NCBI RefSeq assembly: GCF_003149085.1
Contig: NZ_QGDT01000001.1
Coordinates: 558,001 to 622,000, forward strand
Direction of reading: 5' to 3'
Origin: Dyadobacter jejuensis
Lineage (GTDB): Bacteria > Bacteroidota > Bacteroidia > Cytophagales > Spirosomataceae
DNA length: 64,000 bases
A model generated the notes under the pieces. The model saw nothing but the letters and a program-made list of their open reading frames with translations, did no database searches and was not told where the DNA came from. Below, one piece after another: positions 17,105 to 25,321 of this stretch. The stretch's first letter is position 1. The number at the start of each line of letters is the position of its first letter. A program made the translations under genes and the position numbers.

Positions 17105-17938
17105 ATGGAAAACAAATTTGAAACCCTGCCCGAAAGTCGGCAAGGACAGCTAATGGCCTTCGATAGGCTGCTTACCATCATGGATGATCTTAGGGAAAAA
17201 TGCCCCTGGGACCGCAAGCAGACCATGGAAACCCTACGTCACCTCACTATTGAGGAGACCTACGAGCTTTCGGATGCCATACTTGAAAACGACCTCCCTG
17301 AGGTGAAAAAGGAGCTTGGAGACCTACTGCTGCATATGGTTTTTTACGCCAAGATAGGTTCTGAACCCTCCGAGGGAAAGGAGTATACCTTCGATATTGC
17401 CGATGTCTTACATGGTATTTGCGAAAAGCTCATCCACAGACACCCCCATATATATGGCGACGTGAAGGCTGAAGACGAACAGGCCGTCAAACAAAATTGG
17501 GAGCGCCTAAAGCTTAAGGAAGGGAATAGGTCGGTTTTATCCGGTGTTCCTGCATCTTTACCTGCTTTGGTCAAAGCCATGAGAGTGCAGGAGAAAGCCA
17601 GAGGTGCCGGGTTTGACTGGGATGAAAAGGCTCAGGTATGGCACAAAGTGGAGGAAGAATTGCAGGAGTTTAAGGAGCATTATGATATTGACACGGGAGA
17701 GGCCATCGATAAGCAGGAAGCGGAAGCCGAATTTGGCGACTTGTTATTCTCTTTGGTCAACTATGCCCGCTTTGTCGATATTAATCCTGAAACGGCCTTG
17801 GAGCGCACCAACAAAAAGTTTATCCGACGGTTTCAATTTATGGAAGAGGCTTCTAAAGCCGACGATAAGGTGCTTCATCAGATGACCTTAGAGGAAATGG
17901 ATGAATACTGGAACCAAGCCAAAGCTGCTGGAATATAA
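17105..17938 (+). CDS. mazG: Nucleoside triphosphate pyrophosphohydrolase MazG
   Basis: 277 residues with two MazG domains, as in E. coli MazG. N-terminal: DLREKCPWDRKQTMETLRHLTIEETYELSDAI...KKELGDLLLHMVFYA with the metal-binding EExxE and ExxD. C-terminal: FDWDEKAQVWHKVEEELQEFKE...EAEFGDLLFSLVNYARF. It hydrolyses non-canonical or excess NTPs to NMP and PPi. The last residues DEYWNQAKAAGI are the usual end. Both active-site acidic motifs are intact. Confidence 0.95.
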   Translation: MENKFETLPESRQGQLMAFDRLLTIMDDLREKCPWDRKQTMETLRHLTIEETYELSDAILENDLPEVKKELGDLLLHMVFYAKIGSEPSEGKEYTFDIADVLHGICEKLIHRHPHIYGDVKAEDEQAVKQNWERLKLKEGNRSVLSGVPASLPALVKAMRVQEKARGAGFDWDEKAQVWHKVEEELQEFKEHYDIDTGEAIDKQEAEAEFGDLLFSLVNYARFVDINPETALERTNKKFIRRFQFMEEASKADDKVLHQMTLEEMDEYWNQAKAAGI

Positions 17939-18065
17939 GGCCCACTTGCGGCAGGTACAGGACCGACAGACAAGGGTAGATCATAAAGTTTCGGTCCCAA
18001 AAATCGATAGAAAAGTAAGGTCTTGGTCTTATGTGTGTCAGTTAATGACCAATTATATCGATTCT

Positions 18066-18986
18066 ATGAAAATGTTAAAAATAGGAATTCTTGCCAGTAT
18101 GGCGACCATTATGTGGTCCTGTGGAGGTGGCGAATCGTCCGATCAGATGGTGATAGGTGCCACCATGTTGAGTATGCAAAACGAATTTGTTGTCAACGTG
18201 GCCGACGAAATGCAGCGTACTGCCGATTCGCTGGGCGTACGCCTGGTAGTAGTGGATGCAGAGCGTTCGGCACTGAAACAAGTAGAGCAAGTGGAGCGAT
18301 TCATAGCCCAAGGGGTCGATGCCATCATTATGAATCCCTGTGAGGTGGAGGCTAGCTCCCCGGCCGTTCGCCTGGCACAGAAGGCCCAGATTCCTATATT
18401 AAATGTTAATTCTGAGACCGCCAGTCCGCCCGACGCCTTCGTAGGGTCCGATGATGTAGAGTCGGGAAGAATAGCCCTCCATTATATTAAGGAGCGTTTG
18501 TCGGGCAAGGGGCAGTTGCTCATGATGCATGGGTATATGGGGCAGGCCGCCCAGATTAAGCGTAATGATGGGGCCAAAGAAGTATTGGGTCACAATCCTG
18601 GGCTAAGCTTGCTGGCCGAGCAGTCGGGAGAGTGGGATAGGGCCAAGGCCATGTCGCTTACTGAAAACTGGATACAATCCTATGGAGATAAGATGCAGGC
18701 CATTTTTGCTCAAAACGACGAAATGGGGCTTGGGGCTGTTAAGGCCTTAGAGGCTACCGGAAAGAAAGGACAAGTAATCGTGGTGAGCATCGATGCCATT
18801 CCCGATGCGCTGAAGGCCGTTAAGCAAGGGAGTCTGGATGCGACGGTCTTTCAAAATGCTCGGAAACAGGGTAGCCAAGCGGTACTTAAGGCCGTTCAGT
18901 TAGCCAAAGGAGATAGCGTTCAAAAACAAACGTTGATCCCCTTTCAACTGGTAACGATCGATAATGTGGATTCCTTTTTAAAGTAA
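18066..18986 (+). CDS. RbsB-type periplasmic sugar-binding lipoprotein (no ABC partner nearby)
   Basis: 306 residues from ATG 18066. The start follows the hydrophobic signal MKMLKIGILASMATIMWSCGGG, with a lipobox-like cysteine at residue 19. The mature protein has the type I periplasmic-binding fold: GATMLSMQNEFVVNVADEMQRTADSLGV, IAQGVDAIIMNPCEVEASSPAV, FVGSDDVESGRIALHYIKERLSGKGQLLMMHGY, FAQNDEMGLGAVKALEATGKKGQVIVVSIDAIPDAL. This matches the ribose/galactose-binding family. No permease or ATPase gene flanks it, so its partner lies elsewhere or it works in sensing. An in-frame ORF extending upstream overlaps mazG, but the signal peptide decides the start. Confidence 0.85.
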   Translation: MKMLKIGILASMATIMWSCGGGESSDQMVIGATMLSMQNEFVVNVADEMQRTADSLGVRLVVVDAERSALKQVEQVERFIAQGVDAIIMNPCEVEASSPAVRLAQKAQIPILNVNSETASPPDAFVGSDDVESGRIALHYIKERLSGKGQLLMMHGYMGQAAQIKRNDGAKEVLGHNPGLSLLAEQSGEWDRAKAMSLTENWIQSYGDKMQAIFAQNDEMGLGAVKALEATGKKGQVIVVSIDAIPDALKAVKQGSLDATVFQNARKQGSQAVLKAVQLAKGDSVQKQTLIPFQLVTIDNVDSFLK

Positions 18987-19060
18987 AGTTTACGGTCCTA
19001 TCATGGTGTCCCCCGAATTGCCAGGTTCCAGCAATGGTTTTAGAATCAATGAGTAGGATA

Positions 19061-19110
19061 TCAAAACATAAAAAAAGCTGCCCCAACGGACAGCTTTTTT
19101 TATGTTTTGA
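19061..19110. terminator. Bidirectional terminator between the sugar-binding protein and the zinc peptidase
   Basis: Perfect 20 bp arms (19061-19080 and 19091-19110) with a 10 bp loop. The GC base of the stem is short (GCTG/CAGC) and the flanks are long A and T tracts, so it works in both directions. Confidence 0.9.
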
Positions 19111-19121
19111 TGAAGGGGGAG

Positions 19122-19802
19122 TTAGTCTCTCCTGCCCATCAATAGGCTCACGTAATACAACAGCGTCGCTAGAGAACCCAAAGCCGCTACCAGATATGTT
19201 CGGGCGGCCCATTTTAAGGCATCTGCCGACATGGCATACTCCTGCTGGTTCACTACCCCATTGTTTTTGATCCAGGCCAGTGCCCTGTTGCTGGCGTCGT
19301 ATTCGACCGGAAGCGTTACGAAGCTAAACAAAGTTGTTACTGCAAATAAGGCGACACCTATGGTTAGCGGAATCACGGAGGTGTTAATCATGATGATGCC
19401 CAAGAGGATGATCCATTGCATGTATTTTGAGGAAATAGTAAGAAAGGGTACCATTTTCGAACGCATGCCTAGCCACGCATAGGCCGTGGCATGTTGCACG
19501 GCGTGGCCGCACTCATGAGCCGCTACAGCCGCTGCCGATACACTTCTCCCATAAAATACGTCGTGACTGAGGTTGACAGTCTTGTCTTCGGGATTGTAAT
19601 GGTCGGTAAGGCGACCCTCCACAGAGAGTACCCTCACATCAAAAATATTATTGGCTCTAAGCATGGCCTCGGCAATTTCTTTGCCACTCATCCCATTGCT
19701 CAGACCTACTTGCGAATACTCTTCAAACTTGCTCTTTAGGCGCCATTGCACGTACATGCTGATGGCCATGACGATAATACCTATAAAATATGCTCCTGCC
19801 AT
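19122..19802 (-). CDS. YugP-type membrane zinc metallopeptidase
   Basis: 226 residues. The zinc motif is H96-E-C-G-H100 (AAHECGHAVQHA), in the middle of the chain. It has hydrophobic segments at the N-terminus (FIGIIVMAISMYVQW) and several in the C-terminal half (about 125-175 and 205-225). The upstream part KTVNLSHDVFYGRSVSAAAVAAHE is the family pattern. Function in the family is little known. It is a membrane-bound neutral zinc peptidase. It is separated from rfaE2 by about 90 bp. Confidence 0.85.
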   Translation of the reverse strand: MAGAYFIGIIVMAISMYVQWRLKSKFEEYSQVGLSNGMSGKEIAEAMLRANNIFDVRVLSVEGRLTDHYNPEDKTVNLSHDVFYGRSVSAAAVAAHECGHAVQHATAYAWLGMRSKMVPFLTISSKYMQWIILLGIIMINTSVIPLTIGVALFAVTTLFSFVTLPVEYDASNRALAWIKNNGVVNQQEYAMSADALKWAARTYLVAALGSLATLLYYVSLLMGRRD

Positions 19803-19889
19803 AATCGATTTATTAAGTTGTCAATATTTAAACGCCTTTGTGCTCTAAGCCATATATAGACTAACGAATATTTCAAATCTTAAGATACG

Positions 19890-20378
19890 CTAGTACCCTT
19901 GTTTGATTTTTTCGATTAGAGCGGAGGTGGAGTAACCTTGTACCAAGGCGATGGTTTTAACTTCTCCTCCTCTCGAAAGTACAAAATCCGAACCAGCGAT
20001 GTTTTCGATGGTATAATCGTCACCTTTTACCAAAATGTCAGGTTTTACTGCCTCTATAAGTTGGCTAGGGGTAGGTTCGTCGAACAAAATGACAGCATCG
20101 ACAAAAGATAAGGCAGCCATAAGTCGCGCCCGGGCGTATTCGTTGACCACCGGGCGGAGGGGTCCTTTAAGTCTACTTACTGAGGCGTCGGTATTTAGTC
20201 CTAACACGAGCCGGTCGCCTAAGGCTCTAGCCTTTTCCAGGTAATCGATATGACCAAGGTGCACAATGTCGAAACATCCATTGGTGAATACGACTTTTTG
20301 TCCTGCTTTTTGCCAGTCAGCGATGGTCTCTATGGCATTCTCAATATTTTGAATTTTACTTTCAGTGATTGTATTCAT
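19890..20378 (-). CDS. rfaE2: D-glycero-beta-D-manno-heptose 1-phosphate adenylyltransferase
   Basis: Transfers AMP to heptose-1-phosphate to make ADP-heptose for LPS core. Length 162 residues from ATG 20378, which I prefer over 20399 because MNTITESK resembles the usual start. Nucleotidyltransferase motifs: FTNGCFDIVHLGHIDYLEKAR (HxGH signature at about 39-42), GLNTDASVSRLKGPLRPV, and the ISxTS-like end GYSTSALIEK. It is a single-domain form without the RfaE1 kinase. Clusters of panC, panD, a UPF0104 protein and rfaE2 are known in related genomes. Here panC is 29 kb away. Confidence 0.92.
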   Translation of the reverse strand: MNTITESKIQNIENAIETIADWQKAGQKVVFTNGCFDIVHLGHIDYLEKARALGDRLVLGLNTDASVSRLKGPLRPVVNEYARARLMAALSFVDAVILFDEPTPSQLIEAVKPDILVKGDDYTIENIAGSDFVLSRGGEVKTIALVQGYSTSALIEKIKQGY

Positions 20379-20513
20379 TGGTATGGGCTTAAGTGTCATG
20401 GATAATTGGGGCTCCTACCCTCAGGCTACTAAATTACACTACTTTCCTCAAAGTGCATTTGACTATTGGTGGCTCAAAAAAATGATGCCGACCTTAGTCG
20501 GTAGCTGAAGGGG

Positions 20514-21542
20514 CTAGCGTTTTGGCTGCAAAGGAGGGGTAGCTTCATGATGGGCATTGCGGGGTTTTTTCAAAAGTACCACTACAAAGGCCAGAGCGCC
20601 GACGATCAACATAAAAAGCATCTGAGCTCCATGGATAAAGGTGGCCAGAGTAATCCCATCGGCTTTGGTGAGTCCATAAAGAACCATTACATTCCCCACC
20701 AAAAGGTGATAAGCCCCGATTCCCCCTTGAGTAGGGGCCGTCATACCGATGGCACCTACTACCAGCAGGGTGAGCCCCGCCAAAGGTCCTAAGTTGGAGG
20801 TTTCAGGAATACAAAAGAACAATACGTAGGAAACCAGAAAATATAAAACCCAAATCATCAGGGTGCTGAGTATAAATAATCCGGGGTGGCGGAGATTCTT
20901 GATCGATAATAAACCATCCAACATGCCCTTTCCAAAATCAAGGATCTTGGCTATAAGTGAATTGTTAAGGAGTTTTTGCTGGATGGCCTCGTTCCGAAAG
21001 AGCATAATGGCCGCCGCAAGCAACAGGACCGCTAGTCCGGCGAGCCACCATAATGGTTGGCTGTCGGACTTGGCGCCGGTTTTGCTTTGTACGAGCTCCG
21101 TAAAGAAGGTGCTGAGCCTATCAAACTCTAAGAGGAAATTTAGGCCAATTAATAGTATCAGAACGATGACATCGAAAATCCTTTCGGCCACTACGGTTCC
21201 AAAGCTCCTGTTGACGGGGACGTCTTCTAGGCGGTTGAGGGTTCCACAACGGGTGACCTCCCCCATACGAGGGACGATGTAGTTGGCAAAGTAACCGGTG
21301 AGTACGGCAATGGTGCTGTCGGTTAGGCTGGGCGAGTAGCCCAAAGGTTCCATGAGCATGTTCCAGCGCCAGGCCCTGGTAATGTGCGCTGCCAGGAGGA
21401 ATAGGCAGGAGAGTACGATCCATTTCCAATCGGCCTGGACGAAGCGGTCCATCATTTGAGCCAGATTAATATCCTTGAATACGTACCATATCAGTCCACC
21501 GGCAAGCCCCAGGGAGATGATATATCGGAGTGTGTTTTTCAT
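20514..21542 (-). CDS. UPF0104/LPG-synthase-type transmembrane protein (flippase-like)
   Basis: 342 residues with eight or so hydrophobic segments and the domain core YFANYIVPRMGEVTRCGTLNRLEDVPVNRSFGTVVAERIFDVIVLILLIG. The GEVTR and ERIFD motifs are those of the lysylphosphatidylglycerol synthetase transmembrane family (UPF0104, AglD-like). The catalytic aminoacyl-transferase domain of MprF is missing, so it should act as a lipid flippase-like membrane protein, not a synthetase. The C-terminal tail is basic (KKPRNAHHEATPPLQPKR). It lies downstream of panD but the terminator at 21609-21646 separates them. Confidence 0.85.
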   Translation of the reverse strand: MKNTLRYIISLGLAGGLIWYVFKDINLAQMMDRFVQADWKWIVLSCLFLLAAHITRAWRWNMLMEPLGYSPSLTDSTIAVLTGYFANYIVPRMGEVTRCGTLNRLEDVPVNRSFGTVVAERIFDVIVLILLIGLNFLLEFDRLSTFFTELVQSKTGAKSDSQPLWWLAGLAVLLLAAAIMLFRNEAIQQKLLNNSLIAKILDFGKGMLDGLLSIKNLRHPGLFILSTLMIWVLYFLVSYVLFFCIPETSNLGPLAGLTLLVVGAIGMTAPTQGGIGAYHLLVGNVMVLYGLTKADGITLATFIHGAQMLFMLIVGALAFVVVLLKKPRNAHHEATPPLQPKR

Positions 21543-21601
21543 ATAATGGAAAGGTCCCTTACCGGGATGAGTTAAATGCGGTATTAAAGTATTGTTATGG
21601 C

Positions 21602-21646
21602 ATAAAAAAACGCCCGACAGAGGCTGTGGGCTATGGGTCGGGCGTT
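21602..21646 (-). terminator. Intrinsic terminator after panD
   Basis: On the minus strand the stem AACGCCCGAC / GTCGGGCGTT (21637-21646 with 21609-21618) is followed by a seven-T tract (21602-21609). It lies about 21 bp after the panD stop. Confidence 0.9.
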
Positions 21647-21666
21647 GTTGGTGCTAGAGTCGACAA

Positions 21667-22014
21667 TTATACGAGCTGATTGTTATGGTCAGGGAAAACG
21701 ACCTTCGGTTTAAATGTTTTGGCTTCCTCCTCACTCAGGCTACCATAGGCGATAATGATGACGATATCGCCAATTTGAACCTTTCGGGCGGCTGCCCCAT
21801 TGAGGCAAATCATGCCCGATTTACGCTCCCCCGTAATGACATACGTCACAAAGCGCTCCCCATTATTATTATTGACGATATGTACTTGCTCATTTTCGAT
21901 AAGGCCTGCAGCGTCCATTAAGTCTTCGTCAATGGTGATGCTCCCCACGTAATTAAGTTCCGCTTGAGTGACCTTAACCCGGTGTATCTTAGACTTCATC
22001 AGTGTTATTTGCAT
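21667..22014 (-). CDS. panD: Aspartate 1-decarboxylase
   Basis: Makes beta-alanine for pantothenate and CoA. 115 residues from ATG 22014. The start is well supported: from this Met the self-cleavage site is Gly24-Ser25 (YVGSITID), as in E. coli. A longer in-frame ORF begins at 22152, but a full promoter at 22062-22093 lies inside that extension. After maturation the Ser becomes the pyruvoyl group. Other motifs: [46 protein letters not shown]. Cytosolic, transcribed alone, with a terminator just downstream. Confidence 0.96.
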   Translation of the reverse strand: MQITLMKSKIHRVKVTQAELNYVGSITIDEDLMDAAGLIENEQVHIVNNNNGERFVTYVITGERKSGMICLNGAAARKVQIGDIVIIIAYGSLSEEEAKTFKPKVVFPDHNNQLV

Positions 22015-22061
22015 TACTCGGTGCTTCTCGTTGAAAATAGGTTCAATAGGATTATTCCGCA

Positions 22062-22093
22062 CAAAGTTAAGCGATAAATCCCTAGCCTTCAAA
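22062..22093 (-). promoter_or_regulatory. panD: panD promoter
   Basis: TTTG (complement of 22090-22093), a 20 bp spacer and TAACTTTG (complement of 22062-22069). Both boxes are exact matches to the Bacteroidota consensus, 48 bp upstream of ATG 22014. Confidence 0.85.
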
Positions 22094-22307
22094 ACGTACT
22101 TGCCTGCTTTCCGGTTCATTTTTATAAATAGCCCTCCTCTTTTTTCTCTCACATCGTTTTATTTAAACGACTTTCCGTTTATTTGGTACGATGCAATCAC
22201 CTCATTCGAGTGAGGAGTTTTTAGGGTTACTCGACTTTATATTCAGTATACGGGCATAGTTTTGGTTAACTTAAAAGCCTGTGCGTTTTTTTTAAACTGA
22301 AATTGTA

Positions 22308-23492
22308 GTGATACTAAAACACAAACTATTATTACTCTTCCTGATTAGCCTCTTTTTCGGGCAACAGTTACTGTCTGCTCAAGATAGGGGAGGGAGCAAC
22401 GCTGGATGGGAGGTTTCTTTTAATAAGGAGGTATTGACTAGCCGGTTTATTTCGGAAGGAGCCGCCGTTGGGGACGTCAATCGGGATGGCCAGTTAGATG
22501 TGCTTTCGGGTGCGTATTGGTTTGAAGGGCCCCATTGGACGCCCCATCAACTCGCCAAGCCCGATACTTTTAAGGTGGTAGGGGGATATAGCGATTCATT
22601 TCTAAATTTCGCTCAAGATGTGAATGGCGATGGATGGGTGGACCTGATCCGGATCGATTGGCCCGGTAAGGCGGCCTATTGGCACGAGAACCCTAAGAAT
22701 ACGAAGGGACATTGGCCCACCCATTTGATACATACTTCGGTGGGCAATGAATCCCCCATATTTGTCGACATGGACGAGGACGGCCGGCTCGATCTGCTCT
22801 GTAATGATCCGACGGCCAAGGAGGTAATTTGGTTAAAGGCCCCTTCTGTTCCTGGAGTCAACGAATGGACTAAGTATGTGATTAGCTCCTCGCCCGATCG
22901 GGCCACTCATATGTACACCCACGGCTTGGGATATGGGGATGTGGACGGAGATGGACGCAAGGATGTATTGGTGAAAAGTGGCTGGTGGAAAGGCCCTGAA
23001 AATATAGAACAAGAGGCATGGGAGTTTGTGCCGGCAAATTTGGGGGAAGATTGTTCTCAGATGTATGTGCTCGATCTCAATGATGACGGCCTTAACGACG
23101 TGATATCTGCCTCGGCACATCGCTATGGGATATGGTGGCACGAGCAAGGACGCGACAATGGAGGGGCTGCCACTTGGACGAGCCACCTGATCGATTCGTC
23201 GTTTTCACAAACCCACGGCATGGCACTGGCCGATATGAACGGGGATGGGCGATTGGACCTCGTTACGGGAAAGCGATATTTTGCACATAGTGGAAAGGAT
23301 CCGGGAGGGCTGGAGCCCGCCTTAATGTGCTGGTACGAGAAAGCAGCTGGCACATCCTGGGTTCGACATGTCATAGACCAAGACTCGGGAGTGGGGCTTC
23401 ACGTAACCATAGCCGACCTCAATAAGGACGGCCGACTGGACCTGGTAACGGGTAATAAGAAAGGTGTGCGGGTGTTTTTACAGAACCCATAA
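22308..23492 (+). CDS. Secreted FG-GAP/VCBS repeat protein
   Basis: 394 residues. Start GTG 22308 gives a signal peptide (LLLLFLISLFFGQQLLSAQ). It then has about seven Ca-binding blades of the form D-x-N-x-D-G-x-x-D, for example DVNRDGQLDVLSG, DVNGDGWVDLIR, DMDEDGRLDLLC, DVDGDGRKDVLV, DLNDDGLNDVIS, DMNGDGRLDLVTG and DLNKDGRLDLVTG. These form an integrin-like beta-propeller. There is no C-terminal T9SS sorting domain and no enzyme motif, so it is probably an extracellular binding protein of unknown ligand. It is followed by a stem-loop at 23494-23530 and then mqo on the opposite strand. Confidence 0.85.
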   Translation: MILKHKLLLLFLISLFFGQQLLSAQDRGGSNAGWEVSFNKEVLTSRFISEGAAVGDVNRDGQLDVLSGAYWFEGPHWTPHQLAKPDTFKVVGGYSDSFLNFAQDVNGDGWVDLIRIDWPGKAAYWHENPKNTKGHWPTHLIHTSVGNESPIFVDMDEDGRLDLLCNDPTAKEVIWLKAPSVPGVNEWTKYVISSSPDRATHMYTHGLGYGDVDGDGRKDVLVKSGWWKGPENIEQEAWEFVPANLGEDCSQMYVLDLNDDGLNDVISASAHRYGIWWHEQGRDNGGAATWTSHLIDSSFSQTHGMALADMNGDGRLDLVTGKRYFAHSGKDPGGLEPALMCWYEKAAGTSWVRHVIDQDSGVGLHVTIADLNKDGRLDLVTGNKKGVRVFLQNP

Positions 23493-23493
23493 A

Positions 23494-23530
23494 TACGTAA
23501 ACCGACCTTTATTGGAGGCCGGTTTACGTA
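23494..23530. terminator. Stem-loop between the FG-GAP gene and mqo (convergent)
   Basis: Arms TACGTAAACCG (23494-23504) and CGGTTTACGTA (23520-23530) pair perfectly, extending three further bases with one mismatch. No long T tract follows, so it is a probable but imperfect terminator. Confidence 0.6.
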
Positions 23531-23560
23531 TTCTTTAGATAAAGGTCTGATTTCTAGTCC

Positions 23561-25090
23561 TTATACGAAAAATTCTTCTTCAAAATGAGAAGTGCCTAAC
23601 TCTAGGGTTGCACTCGTACGGATTCTGGTGCTGCGAGCAAGCTCGGCTTCTTTGGCTAGCGAATGCCCATAGGATGGAATCATCTCCTTAAAGGCGTTGT
23701 GCCACTCCCGGGTATTGGCCTGGTCCTTAAAACAGCGGTGAATGAGCTCGATCATGATCGATACCGCTGTGGAAGCACCCGGAGATGCTCCTAATAAGGC
23801 AGCCAACGAACCGTTGGCGGCGGTCACCATCTCCGTTCCAAACTCTAGAACCCCTCCTTCTTTCTTATCTTTTTTAATCACCTGCACCCTCTGTCCGGCT
23901 TTCTCTAGTTTCCAATCTTCGAGCTTGGCGTCGGGGAAATAGTCCTTGAGGGCATTGAGCCTATCTTGGGGAGATTGCCGTACCTGGTCGATCAGATATT
24001 TGGTGAGGGGAATATTATGTATCCCTGCCGAAAGCATGGGCTTTATATTATTAAGCTTGATGGAAAGTGGGAGATCCATATAGGAGCCATTTTTCAGGAA
24101 TTTAGTTGAAAAACCTGCGTAGGGTCCGAAAAGAAGGGCCTGTTTCCCATCGATCATGCGGGTGTCTAGGTGCGGTACCGACATCGGAGGAGATCCCACC
24201 GCTGCTTTTCCGTAAACTTTGGCATGGTGCTTTTCGATAATCTCCGGATTGGTACATACCAGCCATTGGCCACTCACTGGAAATCCGCCAAAACCCTTTC
24301 CTTCGGGTATATCTGATTTTTCGAGCAAGGGCAAGGATCCGCCACCAGCCCCAATAAATACGAATTTAGATTTTATTTTGGTGCTTACTTTGGTATCGCG
24401 GTTTTGTACTTTTAGCGTCCAGCTACCATCCTTTTTGGCTTTAAGGTTTTCTACTTCATGATTCAAGTAGAGGTTAACGCCGTCCTGTTGCTCCAAGTAA
24501 CGGAACATTTCCCGGGTTAGGGCTCCGAAGTTGACATCGGTACCCAGCTCCATTTTGGTAGCTGCCACGGGTTGGTCGGCGGGCCTACCTTCCATGATTA
24601 GGGGAGCCCAGGATTTGATTTCTTCCTGGTCTTCCGAATATTCCATCCCTTCAAACAAATGGTGTGCCGTAAGGCTTTCGAACCTCGTTTTTAGGAACGA
24701 CACATTTTCTTTACCCCATACAAAGCTAATATGAGGGATATGGTGTATAAAATCGTCTGGGGAATCGATGATATCGTTTTGTACTAAAAAACTCCAAAAT
24801 TCCTTAGAAACTTCAAAGGACTCGGCTATTTTTATGGCTTTGGTAATGTCTACACTACCGTCCTCTTTTTGTGGGGTATAGTTTAGTTCGCAAAATGCGG
24901 AATGCCCCGTTCCTGCATTATTCCATGCATCGGAACTCTCGGCCGTAACGCGGTCCAAGCGTTCATAAATAGAAATAGTGCATTGGGGATTTAGTTTTTT
25001 TAATAATACCCCAAGCGTAGCACTCATAATTCCTGCTCCAATCAATACTACATCCTGGGCAGGTACTTTGCTGGTTTTATCAATGGCCAT
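23561..25090 (-). CDS. mqo: Malate:quinone oxidoreductase
   Basis: FAD-dependent membrane-associated oxidation of malate to oxaloacetate with electrons to quinone (TCA cycle). 509 residues. Rossmann FAD-binding N-terminus (LIGAGIMSATLGVLLKKL), an ExxDRVT-like stretch ERLDRVTAESSDAWNNAGTGHSAFCELNYTP typical of Mqo, and the closing motif FGTEMVTAANGSLAALLGASPGASTAVSIM. The length fits the family. No signal peptide. The gene stands alone, with the T9SS esterase downstream in the same orientation and a terminator hairpin between (25203-25232). Confidence 0.97.
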   Translation of the reverse strand: MAIDKTSKVPAQDVVLIGAGIMSATLGVLLKKLNPQCTISIYERLDRVTAESSDAWNNAGTGHSAFCELNYTPQKEDGSVDITKAIKIAESFEVSKEFWSFLVQNDIIDSPDDFIHHIPHISFVWGKENVSFLKTRFESLTAHHLFEGMEYSEDQEEIKSWAPLIMEGRPADQPVAATKMELGTDVNFGALTREMFRYLEQQDGVNLYLNHEVENLKAKKDGSWTLKVQNRDTKVSTKIKSKFVFIGAGGGSLPLLEKSDIPEGKGFGGFPVSGQWLVCTNPEIIEKHHAKVYGKAAVGSPPMSVPHLDTRMIDGKQALLFGPYAGFSTKFLKNGSYMDLPLSIKLNNIKPMLSAGIHNIPLTKYLIDQVRQSPQDRLNALKDYFPDAKLEDWKLEKAGQRVQVIKKDKKEGGVLEFGTEMVTAANGSLAALLGASPGASTAVSIMIELIHRCFKDQANTREWHNAFKEMIPSYGHSLAKEAELARSTRIRTSATLELGTSHFEEEFFV

Positions 25091-25202
25091 TGGAAGAACA
25101 AAAGTTATAAGTTATGAGTCGTGACTCGGAAAAATCCTATTAATTATTTATTAACAGAGATTGACTTAAGTTTTGTTTCCGAAATTCGCTCATTTATTAG
25201 GT

Positions 25203-25232
25203 AAAAAGAAGTCTCTTTCGAAACTTCTTTTT
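25203..25232. terminator. Hairpin between the SGNH esterase end and the mqo start
   Basis: Arms AAAAAGAAGT (25203-25212) and ACTTCTTTTT (25223-25232) with a 10 bp loop. T-rich in both directions, it can end the esterase transcript on the minus strand. Confidence 0.7.
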
Positions 25233-25321
25233 TAGGGACAATTAAAACCTTTTTTGTTTCAATTTTATGGCCATTCTATTTCTGTTTCCTTTTAAGGTAT
25301 TGTTAATGTAGTTTTGTTTTA

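Noticed and set aside
22014-22152. Longer N-terminus for panD
   Set aside because: A complete promoter lies inside the extension (22062-22093), and the start at 22014 places the cleavage site at Gly24-Ser25.
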